Assembly (NCBI GenBank): GCA_023512835.1
Contig: CM042085.1
Location: 40,758,189 to 40,822,188 of the forward strand
DNA: 64,000 bases
Reading direction: 5' to 3'
Source of the DNA: Taxillus chinensis
Taxonomy: Eukaryota; Streptophyta; Magnoliopsida; Santalales; Loranthaceae
Shown in pieces: positions 20,508 through 33,986 of the stretch (position 1 is the first letter of the stretch; every line of letters starts with the position of its first letter). The position numbers and the translations under genes were made by a program. A model generated the notes under the pieces. That model was not told where the DNA came from. It did no database searches and worked only from the letters and a program-made list of their open reading frames with translations.

Positions 20508-21694
20508 GAAGATGACCATTAATGACCCCGATCCACAAGTTGAAAAAGCTTTTGAAAACCCACTCAAAGATTGTTTAGATTTGTGTCCTTTCCGTCATTA
20601 CCCTGAAGTTGAACTGCTGCTTGGTATTGTGTGTTTATGACTTTTTCTAGCGCACGCCAAGTGTTTGATAAAATTCCTTTGTGCATGCGTCGCACTTGTG
20701 GCGAGTTGCTGCCGTTAGATCCCGAAATTGAAAGAACTCTACGAGAACAGCGAAGAGCTAATAGGATATTAGCAGTAGCTGAGCAGCAATTGGATAATTT
20801 GCAGAACGTGTGCGAAGATATCATGGCTGACAACCGAGCACGAGAAGAGCAAGCACACAATGCAGGTCAGCTGAACAACAATGGACAAGGTGGCCAGCAG
20901 CCACGAACATTTACGGATTATGCCGGGCCGGTGTTATCGATGAGTATTCTCGGCATTAGGAGAGTGCCGGTGCGGGGAGGTAACAACTTCGAGCTAAAAC
21001 CAGCATTGCTGTGTAGATGGTTGGCGAAGAAGCATTCGGAGGCTCGAGCAATGGATGATCCACACAATCATCTAGTGAGGTTCCTCCAAATTTGTGACAC
21101 CATCAAGATCAATGGCGTCTCGGATGATGCCATTAAACTCCCTGCTCTTCCCATTTTCACCGAAAGACAGTAGCTCTTGGGTGGTTCCGGACATTACCAG
21201 TGGGAGCATAACGACATGGGATTAGATGGCGAAGAAGTTCCTCTCCAAGTATTTTCCACCAACAAGGGTGATGCATCTAAGGAGTCAAATCAGCCAATTC
21301 ACCCAGCATGGCGATGAGTCCTTCTATGAAGCTTGGGAACGGTTTAAGGATCCGGTTAGGAGGTGTCCTAACCATGGCGACCTGAATGGTTGCAAGTAGA
21401 ATCATTCGTCATGGACTTGCAACCATCCACTCGAAACATGGTCGACACGGCGGTGGAGGAGCATTTATGATGATGGAACCCAATGCCGCGGTTGAACTAC
21501 TAGAAAGAATGGCCTTATCCAATTGCCAATGGTCGACCGATCGATGTATAAAGGCTGACCGATTACGGCAGGTGTCCAATTCAAATCAATGGATGAGCTT
21601 ACGAAGAAAATGGAGAAGTTGATCGAGCAAATGTCATTCATGGTCATGAGAATGAAGGGAAGGACCGACCAGCAAGTTGTTCTTGAAGATGCTG
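20508..21694 (+). pseudogene. Athila gag, N-terminal and central part
   Basis: On the plus strand: an ATG-led stretch at 20512-20640 (MTINDPDPQVEKAF, not recognised), then LDPEIERTLREQRR near 20723, an Athila gag hallmark. NFELKPALL and HNHLVRFLQICDTIKINGVS (to about 21122) and, after a stop at 21171, KYFPPTRV, FYEAWERFKD and RRCPNHG in shifted frames follow. The order matches Athila capsid. Several stops and frame changes make it a pseudogene. The sequence runs to the E2 target site at 21690-21694 and resumes at 30272. Confidence 0.88.
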
Positions 21695-23677
21695 TGTCAC
21701 GCCCGGATTTCCAACCCGAGGAGACCGGAACGTGACCCTCCCTTTATCCGGGTTTGGACAAAGGGGTAGGATACAACATACACTTCACATTTCTTTTCAG
21801 TAAACCAAAATCATATAATTATTTAATTGAAACCACATGCCTTTATTATGTTTCAAACTTCATTACAATATCTCCCCACCGGGGTTACAATGCCTCAACA
21901 AAAATTACATAATACAAATAACACAAAACAAAGCCACAAAATGGAACTCTTCCACCTTGGTGTTCCCACCTAACGCCCGTAGGTTCCTGCAAGAAAACAC
22001 ACCATAGTAGGAGGGGTGAGCATCCACAACACTCAGTAGGGATCATGTCTCCCCAACCCATCCCATGCTCCTAGCATCTACATGCCATGTGTACAAGTGC
22101 GGTGTCGTGTTACAATAATTTCTACGTACATAACAACAACCACATCAACAATTACAATCGCCATCGCCACACAGGCTAACACTTTAACAACAAGTGATTT
22201 AACCGCCTCTTCAGGCCAAGTTATTTAACCGCCTCTTCGGGCCAAGTGATTTAACCGCCTCTTCGGGCCAAGTGATTTAACCGCCTCTTGGGCCAAGTTT
22301 CCACGGCCTCACAAAGCTAACACAAACGGTCCCGGGCTTCCACGCCACCGGGTGTACAAGCAACCACACAAAGACATAAGACCATACAGCATAACATCAA
22401 ACACTTAATATGCTTAGTCACACAGAATAACGTCGAACACTTAGCATGCATATATTCACGAGCTCACAAACCCAGCCACACGGACATTATTTCAAACACA
22501 TAATATGCATAGCCTCTCGTATAAAACCAAACACTTGGTGTGCACCCGTTCACAAGTGCACAATCCCGGCCATTCAGGCCACGGAGCAAACACCCAAAGA
22601 TACATACATACCCTAAATCACAAGTTCAGCCACATGGCATAATACCAAACACGTAATGGGCATATACACACAACTATATTCACACAGGCTTTTCATCAAA
22701 CATATAGCATATAGACCATGGAACCACACTAAAATGCCATTGAAGGCCAACATCCATATAGGAGATCACACCTATATGGATTACATATGTATATATAAAC
22801 AGATCTGACCAGGAATCGCCCTAGGACCCTAGGACAGGAGGAGGGATTAGGAAGAACATAACCCCTACCTTAAAGCAGCTCTTCCTTGCTCCCGCGCCAA
22901 ACGCCGTCCTCCCCACGCAAGATGCTCCGGCAGCAACCAAAGGAACTCCCCTTCTCTCTCTCTCTAGCTCTCTCTCTCTCTCGCGGCAATTGCAGCAAAG
23001 GAACACAAGAACCCTAAACTCAAACTCAAGCCCTCCTTATATAGACACCATCCACATCAAAACGACGTAGTTTTGATTAAGTAAACCCAGGATCAAAACG
23101 ACGTAGTTTTGATCACACAAGTTAGCACCTTTCCGCACCCATATAGGCCAAAATACTCGAATTTCAACATGGTCCTTTGGAGAAAGATCATTAGAATGAC
23201 AAAACCAAGGGAACCATGCAAAAATACACCTGCACGCCAATTTGCACGCCAATTCCCCAATTGGCGTGCAGCTCCAAATGCACTCAAACTTCACCACAAG
23301 CCTCCTTGCATCTTGGAGAGGCCTCGAGGAGCAAAAATATGCTTGCACGTGAAATGGGTGAATTCACGTTCAGCTCCAAATGCTCTGAAATTTCTGTGGT
23401 AGATAGAGGACCTCATTCTAAGAAACTTTTGTTCTTGCACGCCAATTGTTTGAGGCCATCTACTAGGTCAAAAGTGAGCTCCAAGATCAGCCAAAACAAC
23501 TTAAAACCGCCTGTATACGCATAGCATCTTCCTAGGGCATAAATGTACGCTATCGCTTGACACAAGCACCTCTCAAAAGTCCCCTCTTGGGCTCATCTCT
23601 TACCTTAAACTTGTGTACCAACATCCAAGGTGTTTGTGGTTAACTCCTTACACACGGGTTACACACGGGTCATTACA
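21695..23677 (-). repeat. E2 3' LTR, 1983 bp
   Basis: Plus-strand edges are TGTCACGCCC and GGGTCATTACA; the polypurine tract lies at its right edge (CCTCTCCCCCTTAAG in plus orientation). It holds the Athila-like U3 block, two palindromes (about 23058-23112) and a CT-rich run (22955-22982). Confidence 0.92.
22191..22295 (-). repeat. Tandem 25-27 bp repeat in LTR (TTTAACCGCCTCTTCAGGCC)
   Basis: Four units of about 26 bp. The same array is at 28788-28890, 33262-33380, 48705-48815, 50221-50330 and 57531-57635, and on the plus strand at 19870-19980. Copy number varies from three to four, as expected of slippage in U5. Confidence 0.85.
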
Positions 23678-23955
23678 TCCTCTCCCCCTTAAGACTTTTC
23701 GTCCTCGAAAAGAAATGACATACGAGGAAACAAACACAAGCTACCCATTTGCCACACGGCGAGCTACAACACCCAAATGGGTCATACACCGCACATTGTA
23801 CACAATAGCACATAACATAGTGCCACCACAAATCCATAACCACATGCATCACAATCTAGGTCAACAAGAACATTTCATTAACATATTCAATATAAATTAA
23901 AGTCAAAAGTCGAAAGGAAATACAAATACACCAGCCAACGGCCACCCCTCCACCC
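23678..23955 (-). other. E2 3' untranslated region and polypurine modules
   Basis: The proper tract abuts 23677, with the TTCGAGGACGAAAAGTC module just inside (23690-23712). A second module lies near 23956-23985 and a third at 24428-24462. Confidence 0.7.
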
Positions 23956-24029
23956 TTAAGATTGTTCGTCCTCGAACAACTCGGGGGTTGGTCACGCATC
24001 ATGGACTCACATTCCATGTCTCCTCTGCA
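23956..24029 (-). pseudogene. E2 chromodomain tail
   Basis: In minus orientation it reads ETWxxESMM-like sequence to an LFEDEQS-type end with its stop at 23956-23958. It has one or more base losses against the E1b copy. Confidence 0.7.
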
Positions 24030-26030
24030 GGACGTGTCGGCCCCTAAAATACAACACACCTTCCACAACGCACCTGCTTGATGCACATAGCCCACAACCA
24101 TTCACATACCCGCGAATGAAGATATCACACAATAACACACATGAAGGCACGTACCCACAGGACCCAATACAACACAAAGATGATAAGGAAACACATATTC
24201 TAATCTCACCAACAACCCTTGTTCTCCTCACCTAACACATGTCACAAGTATTCACGTCACGACGGTGTACGACATATACGCCCATCCCCAACACGTACGT
24301 TTAACAAATCACATCATAAACACCACTACAAAGAACAAAGCACAAATAAAACACTACTACACGTTTAACGTTCCACCGCCCACTCGCTAACACCATACAA
24401 ACTCATCCGCAGGGAGTTTCCTCACAACCTTCCCACCTTTGGACTTTTCGTCCCCGAAAAGAGAAACCTAGTAAACAACGCGAAAAGATCAAAGCAACAC
24501 ATAATGTAGTCATTACCACAAATGTTGGAGATGCCAACTCGCGGCACGATGGGACCAACACTCCACAACGTAAAATACCCAACAATTGGGAGTTGAAGTC
24601 AATGCGACCGCAGCCCATAGGTAGACCTCACCCTAACAAGCAAGCACAATGAGGTCACAATGAAACACAAACAAATAGGATAGCATTATGCAAACCACAA
24701 TCACATTCCCACATAGGGAGCTCACCTCGGCAGCACCATCATCATCATCACAAACCACCTCACTCAAGCGAGGAACATTGAAACCCCACCAACGCCAATG
24801 GTGACGCAGAACGGAGTACAAGCCTAGACATAAAACACGAGAATGGAGTGTGCCCTTAACCACTTGGTTGCGGTCAACCTGGCGCCCAACGGAGTCCAAG
24901 GATGCACTAAAAACAAGAAATGCAGACCACACACACAACCATGGTAAGACCAAAACCCACTATCGGGCTATCACTAGTCACCGACTTTGAGAATCGACCT
25001 CCTTGATCACGGTCAAACAGAGATCCGCCAAGGTCCCACACAGCCTTCACAACCGAGGCTTACCGTACAGCCCAAGAGATAGTGCCTTACCAAGTCGGCG
25101 AGACGGACCACGCGATAGAATCCCTTGACGCCAAGTAGCTATGAACATCATAGTCCTCCCCACACCGAAAACTCTCCTATCTCGCAACCTGACCACAATG
25201 GAATCCTCTGTGTCACCACGCACAGTCACAAGAAAATCCCTTGCCTCCAAGACATACTCCACCTCATGGCCCACCAACTCCACTATATCAACTATTACGT
25301 TTTATCTCAACATACCAGCAAAACACTCAAATGGATCAAGAAATACTCGGGCTCTAACCGCAGCCTTAATATGGTCACCGCAATTCCTCCGGGTAGGCAC
25401 AAGAAACAAGGCATGCAAACTCCTTATTCGGGACATTCACGTAGCTCCCAAACACACCAACACTTTGATGGCGTGGACCATGTCACTTACCGCATCAAAA
25501 CGCACACGAAAGACTTTCAAGAAGAACATATGTAGCATGAGGACCCCATGGTAGCCGCAGGACACAAATCTCCCCCAAAGGGGTAAACACTAATATCCCT
25601 TACAAGCAAAACTCACATCTGACTCCATTTAGTGAATCACAACGCATCAATACTTTCACACTTTAACGTAGCATGCCCTCACATGTGACAAGGAATAACA
25701 TCAACATTACACATAACACCCCTCTTCATCCCACACCGCACATAATATGCGCATGCATCACCTCTTACTCCTCTGCATATGAATGCCACGAGGCCCACAC
25801 ATAAGAACTTTGCTACTCCTTTAGTACATATGTAACACACACAACAAAACAAAGCAACCACAACACACGAAATAAACTACTGTGTAGAACACATGTAAGA
25901 GAGGACATACTAGCCCCCACCTCCTCGCCTCTTTTAAGCCTATTACCCACACGACATGGATTAACGGAATGGTCCTACCACCAGGAGTACATCCTCAACC
26001 CCTCGGAAGGTGTCTCCCAATTTTGAGGAA
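24030..26030 (-). other. Unidentified family-specific sequence in E2
   Basis: Inverted homologue of 10562-12515. Open frames at 25125-25535 and 25141-25554 overlap each other and are not kept in sister copies. The minus frame ending near 25047 (78 codons, with VGHEVEYVLEARDFLVTV) is partly mirrored in E1b near 10895-10960, so it may be an old coding relic, but I recognise no family. Confidence 0.5.
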
Positions 26031-27059
26031 AAACCCAAACAAGGCCTGCCCAATCTCACTCGCTTGCCACAGACTGATTGGGTTCACTGGGCACGATCCT
26101 ATAAACTCACTCGTAACCTAGTTCCAGGACTCATCACATTTTTATACATACGCAAACCCATTTCACCACATATCCTATGAACATTACCCAAGGTCTTTCA
26201 CACACCACCAGCATGACACGTGGTCAATGTTTGGCCGCCCAAGGATTTGCAGCCATTTCCATAGGACACCCATAAGAATCTTAAAACCACATACCACTCT
26301 CGCTAATCAATTTAGATTTCAATGACTCAAGGGGTGGGTTATACTAGTGGCAAGTTCCTCCCTCAACCTTGACACTTGGAAAGGTTACCAAAAGAACATC
26401 CTTCTTAAGTAGACATCTACAAAAACCTCTACTCACAAGAAAACACATTTCTATTACTCAAGGTTGCCACAAATGGGGTCACACACTACCCACAAGCCAC
26501 TAACTCATGCCTCCGGCCTCCTAGGCTAGCTAGGCAGAAGGTAATCTCACCTACGCTAGAGTATTAGGGGTAAAGACAAAGAACATTTATTACTTTCCTC
26601 ACACACGGGCGCCCAAAATTGACTACCACACAAAGATGTGATTAACACTTTAGACCATATTAAAACCACCAACTCTTTCCAACAACCGTTTATAACCATT
26701 AGTAATTTATTAGTCTTTTGGTATCATATATATATTTTTATTTATTTTACTCATTTATTCTCTAGTAGGTCCCCAACTACGTCCATCCAAAATGGTAACT
26801 CAAACGACCTTCTAAGCCTCACCTAACATAAAACAATGGCTCACGAGCCCACCCAAATAAAAACAAGGGCTAGAAATGCAACAATCAAAGGTTCACCCAG
26901 CCTCACCTAATCCAACGACGAGACTTAACCGATCACTATCATTAAAGGAATATGCTACCACCACCAAATAGCAATCTTAACACGCGAGAATCAAAATCGT
27001 ACCCTTGACTAAGGAAAGTTCCGCCATGCTCTCCTCCTAGCCTCACTTGAATTTTGTTG
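26031..27059 (-). other. E2 internal noncoding region
   Basis: AT-rich; nothing supported beyond homology to 9511-10345. Confidence 0.5.
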
Positions 27060-27560
27060 TGTCCCTAGCTCGTTGAGCCGTCTTCTAAGCACCATGACTT
27101 GTTTCACCAAAAACAGTCTGTCCGGAGATGTCCTACTTTTCCATAGACGCAACACTAGTACTTCTTCCTGCCATACTCTCTTCCAATGTCCCGGTTGTCC
27201 ACTGCAAGAACAACCCCTTTGGGAAACCGGTCTCTACCTCTTGAGCCCCTTTCTCGCGATCAGACAACTATGCTTCAATTAATCTTCACCCAAGATCCCC
27301 CCGATGATGTGGGGTTGATAGCTCTCGACGTACCTCGCTCTTAATCAGTTTGTCGAATCTCATCCTTCAACTCTTAAATTACCAGGCTTAAGATGCCAAC
27401 CTCTCGCCATGATTATATCATTACTTACATCCTGCAGCTCTCCCACTTGCCCAGCTGGGGGGCGGGCTTCTTGCTACCTCAATAGTCGTACTTGGTCACA
27501 ATTGTTTTGGAGACATTGGCTCCACGAAAAGGCAGCGCTCTAGGTTATCACTCCATAATC
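27060..27560 (-). pseudogene. E2 gag fragment (strongly decayed)
   Basis: On the minus strand the CCHC region survives as GQPGHW/CGKVGHLRTDCF-like sequence at about 27110-27210. The upstream helical part near 27300-27450 is out of frame. Same gag type as E1 and E1b. Confidence 0.6.
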
Positions 27561-28109
27561 TCAATAATCGCGAGACCACTACCGACTAAGTAGCTTAAGC
27601 TATAACACGCATTATTACCACACAAGTCTATAGGTTCACATTTAACAGACTATACCAATTTTACATTCCATTGCATTGCTCATAACCACGCTTATTTCAC
27701 ACGAACCAAGCAAATCACATACTCAACCATTCACGAACACCAAACAAATCACATTTTAATTAAATTTTTTTTTTTTTTTTTTTGTTAACAGTCACAAGCC
27801 TCAAGTTTCCAAGCACACAGTTTCACTTCCACAATTTCTTTTCCATGTTTCCATGCTCAAATCATCACAAGATAAACCACATTGCACAAGCATCCACTCC
27901 ACAAGCACACAGTTCAACTAAACAAGGACTTTTCCTTGTAGTCATGCTCAAGGTACTTCAAATAAAATCAGAGTTGCACAGTTCACGCCTTATCACATTA
28001 TTCATATTTTTCTTTTATCACAATTATTTTTTTTTTTTTAATAATTTTTTTTTTTTTTTTTTTTTTCAGGTATCCACACCTTCACATACAACAACCAATG
28101 CAACTGGTG
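27561..28109 (-). other. E2 leader, AT-rich with poly(T) runs
   Basis: Long T runs at 27762-27783 and 28026-28068 on the plus strand (A runs in the element). No gene. Confidence 0.6.
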
Positions 28110-28285
28110 CCCTAATGCCAATGCATGCCAATCCTACCACAAGACTGGATTACCCCAAGTACACCTTGGAGGCTCCAAGAGGACCATGTTGATCAGGCAT
28201 GTCCCTCCAGGCTCCTCCAAAGGACCCAAGATAACCAAGTCCGCCCACTACCCTAGGCCAACTAGACCATGCTCTGATACCATAT
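28110..28285 (-). other. E2 conserved leader and primer-binding site
   Basis: GCTCTGATACCA (28270-28281) is the complement of the initiator tRNA-Met primer site. The adjacent about 165 bp match the other leaders. Confidence 0.88.
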
Positions 28286-30271
28286 TGTCACGCCCCGGAT
28301 TTCCAACCCGAGGAGACCGGAACGTGACCCTCCCTTTATCCGGGTTTGGACAAAGGGGTAGGATACAACATACACTTCACATTTCTTTTCAGAAACCAAA
28401 ATCATATAATTATTTAATTGAAACCCCTTGCCTTTTTTATGTTTCAAACTTCATTACAATATCTCCCCACTGGGGTTACAATGCCTCAACAAAAATTACA
28501 TAATACAAATAACACAAAACAAAGCCACAAAATGGAACTCTTCCACCTTGGTGTTCCCACCTAACGCCTGTAGGTTCCTGCAAGAAAACACACCATAGTA
28601 GGAGGGGTGAGCATCCACATCCGGTAGGGATCATGTCTCCCCAACCCATCCCATGCTCCTAGCATCTACATGCCATGTGTACAAGTGCGGTGTCGTGTTA
28701 CAATAATTTCTACGGACATAACAACAACCACATCAACAATTACAATCGCCACCGCCACACAAAGCTAACACTTTAACAACAAGTGATTTAACCGCCTCTT
28801 CAGGCCAAGTTATTTAACCGCCTCTTCAGGCCAAGTGATTTAACCGCCTCTTCAGGCCAAGTGATTTAACCGCCTCTTCAGGCCAAGTTTCCACGCCTCA
28901 CAGGCTAACACAAAACGGTCCCGGGCTTCCACAACCACTGGGTGTACAAGCAACCACACAAAGACATAAGACCATACAGGCATAACATCAAACACTTAAT
29001 ATGCTTAGTCACACAGGAATAACGTCGAACACTTAGCATGCATATATTCACAAGCTCACAAACCCAAACCACACGTACATTATTTCAAACACATAATATG
29101 CATAGCCTCTCGGGTATAAAACCAAACACTTGGTGTGCACCCGTTCACAAGTGCACAATCCCACCCATTCAGGCCACAGAGCAAACACCCAAAGATACAT
29201 ACATACCCTAAATCACAAGTTCACCACACAGGCATAATACCAAACACGTAATGGGCATATACACACAACTATATTCACACAGGCTTTTCATCAAACATAT
29301 AGCATATAGACCATAGAACCACACTAAAATGCCACGAAGGCCAACATCCATATAGGAGATCACACCTATATGGATTACATATGTATATATAAACAGATAT
29401 ACCCGAGACCGCCCCAGGACCCTAGGACAGAGGAGGGATTAGGAAGAACAGACCCCTACCTTAAAGCAGCTCTTCCTTGCTCCCGCGCCAAACGCCGTCC
29501 TCCCCACGCAAGATGCTCCGGCAAGAACCAAAGAACTCCCCTTCTCTCTCTCTCTCTAGCTCTCTCTCTCTCTCGGGCAAGCAATGCAGCAAAGGAACAC
29601 AAGAACCCTAAACTCAAACTCAAGCCCTCCTTATATAGACACCATCCACATCAAAACGACGTAGTTTTGATTAAGTAAACCCAGGATCAAAACGACGTAG
29701 TTTTGATCACACCAGTTAGCACCTTTCCGCACCCATATAGGCCAAAATACTCAGAATTTCAACATGGTCCTTTGGAGAAAGATCATTAGAATGACAAAAC
29801 CAAGGGAACCATGCAAAAATACACCCGCACGCCAATTTGCACGCCAATTCCCCAATTGGCGTGCAGCTCCAAATGCACTCAAACTTCACCACAAGCCTCC
29901 TTGCATCTTGGAGAGGCCTGAGGAGCAAAAATATGCTTGCACGTGAAATGGGTGAATTCACGTTCAGCTCCAAATGCTCTGAAATTTCGTGGTAGATAGA
30001 GGACCTCATTCTAAGAAACTTTTGTTCTTGCACGCCAATTGTTTGAGGCCATCTACTAGGTCAAAAGTGAGCTCCAAGATCAGCCAAAACAACTTTAAAA
30101 CCGCCTGTATACGCATAGCATCTTCCTAGGGCATAAATGTACGCTATCGCTTGACACAAGCACCTCTCAAAAGTCCCCTCTTGGGCTCATCTCTTACCTT
30201 AAACTTGTGTACCAACATCCAAGGTGTTTGTGGTTAACTCCTTACACACGGGTTACACACGGGTCATTACA
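28286..30271 (-). repeat. E2 5' LTR, 1986 bp
   Basis: Pair of 21695-23677, with palindromes at about 29651-29708 and a CT-rich run (29541-29573). Differences from its pair are mostly one- or two-base indels at CAG/CTG/CCGG-type sites. Confidence 0.92.
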
Positions 30272-31190
30272 TGCCGCCCATTGACCATATGAAGAAGCCC
30301 AATACATTGGGAATCGAGGTGGAGGATTCCAGCGACAGATCAAATCCAAATCAATTCCAGAATCCGCCTCAACCCAAGAATTTCGAATCAGGGAGGACCT
30401 TCACAATTTCAACAACCGCCTTACTTATGGCAAAGGCAAAACAAGGCCCCTGCTGCTGGAATGGCACAATACAGAGAGACTACTTAGCCACAACTTCCTC
30501 CCGGTTTTGAGAAGGTGCCTCAACAGAAGGAGGAGGACAAGGAGAAAGCTAAAGATGAACAGATGAGAAATTTCTTCTATCAGTTTGCTAAGCAGGCAAC
30601 TGACAGAATGAGTAGGGGTGAGACAAGGATCGAGTCCCTTACCACTTCTATCCAAGATCTTGGAGCTGCAATGAAGAATATCGACCAGCAGATTGGCCAA
30701 TTAGCAAATGCAGTAAAACCATCTTCATTAAACACCTTTCCCAAGAATATCGAAGTAAATCCCATAGGGCAGTGCAAAGCCATTATGCTTAGAAGCGGGA
30801 AAGAACTTCCATTTGGTGAAAAGGAAGCTGAGCCAAGCAAGGAGGACACTGAACAACATAATCATGAGGAACAAAGAGGAAGCATGGATCAGAAAGTGGA
30901 GGAGGAAGACAAGGCTGAAGTCAGCCAACCGGAAGCCAGTACTCCTGTACAATACAAGCCTCCTATGCCATATCCAGGAGATTGGGGAAACAAAAGTTGG
31001 ATGTGCGGTTGAAAAATTTTTGGAGATGTTCAAGAAGTCGGAGGTTAACATACCATTTATAGAAGCTTTGGAGCAGATGCCAAATATGCTAAGTTCTTGA
31101 AGGATCTGCTGTCCAAAAAGAGGAGCTATACTGATTGTGAGATTGTGGCTCTCACACATTATATAAGTGTAGTGCTACGAAGATAAGCTC
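30272..31190 (+). pseudogene. Athila gag C-terminal part
   Basis: Continues the gag split by E2. It has QNPPQPKNF, then the PGFEKVPQQ region, and a 165-codon open stretch (30515-31012) with a coiled-coil-like part (FFYQFAKQATDRMS, DQQIGQLANAVK) and the Athila hallmark NPIGQCKAIMLRSGKE. Then PPMPYPGD leads to the gag-pol joint. After a stop at 31010 a shifted frame reads FLEMFKKSEVNIPFIEALEQ and FLKDLLSKKRSY. Frame breaks and stops make it a pseudogene. Confidence 0.88.
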
Positions 31191-31779
31191 CCACCCAAAT
31201 TGAAAGATCCGGGTAGCTTCACTCTTACTTGCACTATTGGTACCTCTCACAGTGGAGCAAGCCCTTTGTGATCTAGGGGCTAGTATTAACTTGATGCCAA
31301 TGACTATCTATCGACGATTGGGCTTAACGGGAATGAAGCCTACATCAATCTCTTTGCGGTTGCTGATCGTTCGATAGGAAACCGGCCGGCATCATTGAAG
31401 ATGTACTTATCAAGGTGGACAGGTTTATCTTCCCGGTGGACTTTGTAGTTTTTGCATATGGAGGAAGACAAAGGTGTCCAACTGATTCTTGGAAGGCCAT
31501 TCCTTAGCACAGGAAGGGCTTTGATTGATGTCAACTCAGGGGAGCTGACGCTGCGTGTGGATGAGGACGCGGTGGTGTTTAATATGGAAAGATCAATGCG
31601 CAGGGTGACTGATCATTCTAGTTGCTTTTGGATTGATTACATTGCAGACTTCATGGATGCATACTTTGAAGAGAGTCTGATTACTGCTAGCTTGGACCAC
31701 CAATTACAAAGAAGTTGATTTTGTTGAGGCTAATCCAGAAGAGACCTTTGAGGTTCTAGTTGAGCAAGCTGAGCAAGCA
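31191..31779 (+). pseudogene. Athila aspartic protease region
   Basis: The frame near 31260 reads ALCDLGASINLMP, the Athila version of the retropepsin D-T/L-G-A-S active site, followed by RRLGLTGMKPT. After a shift come GIIEDVLIKVD, FIFPVDFVV, EEDKGVQLILGRPFLSTGRALIDV and GELTLRVDEDAVVF (open at 31452-31718). The family cleaves the gag-pol polyprotein. Here it is broken by at least two frame changes. Confidence 0.85.
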
Positions 31780-32764
31780 GCCCTTTTCATCAATTGACTC
31801 TCCAATAACCACGGAACCACTGCCAGTTTTGAAACAGCTCCCAGATCATTTAAGATATGAGTTTTTAGATTCACAGGGAAGATATCCTGTGATAGTAGCT
31901 GCCTCTTTAACGACCGAAGAGTGCAATCAGCTACTTGATGTTTTAAGGAAGCATAAGCAGGCCCTGGGATAGTCACTTGATGATATTAAAGGTTAGCCCG
32001 GCGGTCTGTATGCATAAAATCTTGATGGAGGAGTCCTTTACTCCTACTGTGGAACGCCAACGTAGGCTTAATCCTGCTATGAAGGAAGTAGTTGGCAAGG
32101 AAATATTAAAGTGGAGGACAGTTGGGATTATTTTTGCTATATCTGATAGCCCTTGGGTGAGTCCGGTTCAAGTGGTACCAAAGAAGGGAGGAATGACGGT
32201 GATACGCAATGAGAAGAATGAGCTCATTCCTTCCCGCACTATTACCGGGTGGCGAGTTTGTATTGATTACAGGAAATTGAACAAGGCTACCCGAAAGGAT
32301 CACTTTCCACTACCATTCATCGATCAAATGTTAGACCGCCTGGCTGGCTACCCTTATTATCGGTTCCTAGATGGCTACTCCAGTGTACAACCAAATTGCT
32401 GTTGCGCCGAGGACCAGGAGAAGACAACGTTCACGTGCCCCTTTGGCACGTAGGCGAATGCCCTTTGGCCTCTGCAACGCACCTGCTACCTTCCAGAGGT
32501 GCATGATGGCAATTTTCTAGGGGTTAGTGGAGGACATTATGGAGGTTTTCATGGATGACTTCTCAGTTTTTGGCTCTTTATTTTCCATATGTCTCACGAA
32601 CTTGGAAACTGTGTTAATCCGGTGTGAAGAAAAAGACCTGGTGTTAAACTGGGAGAAGTGCCACTTCATGGTCAAGGAGGGAGTCGTCCTTGGGCATAAA
32701 GTGTCGCTGGCCGGGTTGGAAGTGGACAGAGCAAAGATTTCCACAATTGAGAATCTACCTCCAC
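31780..32764 (+). pseudogene. Athila reverse transcriptase, N-terminal and catalytic part
   Basis: LPDHLRYEFLD (about 31846), QRRLNPAMKEVVGKEI, SPWVSPVQVVPKKGG, the Athila-specific insert ELIPSRTITGWRVCIDYRKLN, then HFPLPFIDQMLDRLAG. After a stop at 32451 and shifts come the PFGLCNAPATFQRCM region and the catalytic VFMDDFSVFG (F-x-DD, about 32548-32577). A Gln-Pro-Asn replaces the usual YNQI region near 32385, within a local shift. The last codons before 32764 (KISTIENLP) continue at 59244, proving that E3 inserted here. RT copies element RNA to DNA; this copy is dead. Confidence 0.92.
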
Positions 32765-33951
32765 TGTCACGCCCGGTTTTCCAACCCGAGGAGACCGGAA
32801 CGTGACCCTCCCTTTACCCGGTTTTGGATAAAGGGGTAGGATACAACATACACTTCACATTTTATTTTCGAGACCAAAATCACATAATTATTAAATTCAA
32901 ACCACATGCCTTTATTATGTTTCAAACTTCATTACGAGAATCTCCCCGTTGGGGTTACAAGGCCTCAACAAAATTACATAACACAAATTACATAACATAA
33001 AACAAAGCCACAAAACGGAACTCCTCCACCTAGGTGTTCCCACCTAACGCCTGTAGGTTCCTGCAAGAAAACACACCACAAGAGGAGGGGTGAGCAACCA
33101 CAGGCTCGGTAGGGATCATGTCTCCCCAACCCATCCCATGCTCCTAGCATCTACATGACATGTGTACGAGTGCGGTGTCGTGATACATTCGAACGGATAT
33201 AATAACAAACCACCAGCAAAATACAATCATCTCTACATTCACACAAGCTAACACTTTAACCACAAGTGATTTAACCGCCTCTTCAGGCCAATGATTCAAG
33301 TGATTTAACCGCCTCTTCAGGCCAATGATTCAAGTAATTTAACCGCCTCTTCAGGCCAATGATTTAACCGCCTCTCGGGCATAGTTTCCACGACCTCACA
33401 AAGCTAACACAAAACAGTCCCGGGCTTCCACACCCACCGGGTGTACAAGCAAACACGCAGCACATAAGGCCATACAGGCATAACATCAAACACTTAATAT
33501 GCTTAGTCACACGGGAGTAACGTCGAACACTTAGCATGCATATATTCATAGGCTCACAAACCCGGCCACACACAGATATTATTTCAAACACATAATATGC
33601 ATAGCCTCACAGGCATTATTTCAAACACGTTCGAGCATACACACAGGCATATTCACACAGGCATTTTATCGAACACTTAACATGCACTAACCACCCAACC
33701 TCAGAAATCACACCAAAACGCCATCAAGGCCAACATTCATATAAGAGGTCACACCTATATGAATTTACATATAAATAATATAACAATCACAATAGAAAAT
33801 CGAGAAACCCTTTACACAGGGCCTAACCCCGAACCGGACTAGGTGAGACAGAACCCCTACCTTGAAAACGTCCTCCGGCCTCTTGCTTCCACGCCGACGT
33901 TGTCTTCCCCACGCACGACGCTCCGGCAGCAAGCCGCAGCCTCTCCTTCCT

Positions 33952-33986
<35 letters not shown>

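Larger units (their letters stand above)
21695..30271 (-). mobile_element. E2: non-autonomous Tekay-like element (-) inserted in Athila gag
   Basis: The LTRs at 21695-23677 (3') and 28286-30271 (5') are close in length (1983 and 1986 bp). The flanks are TGCTG (21690-21694) and TGCCG (30272-30276), a target duplication with one later change. The internal region of 4.6 kb lacks RT and integrase. The element splits the Athila gag frame. Confidence 0.9.

Noticed and set aside
22191..22295. CRISPR-like array of short repeats
   Set aside because: Units are contiguous with no unique spacers, lie in LTR U5 of a plant element and recur in every related LTR.
23037..23524. Many overlapping open frames of 60-105 codons shared among LTRs (also at 6406-6687, 13066-13347, 29716-30033, 34240-34533, 50947-51370, 58405-59085)
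   Set aside because: They lie in the U3 upstream of the TATA box, occur on both strands and follow from DNA similarity between LTR copies, not coding constraint.
25125..25554. Two overlapping open frames of 136 and 137 codons in E2
   Set aside because: They overlap on the same strand in different frames, match no family and are antisense to the element.
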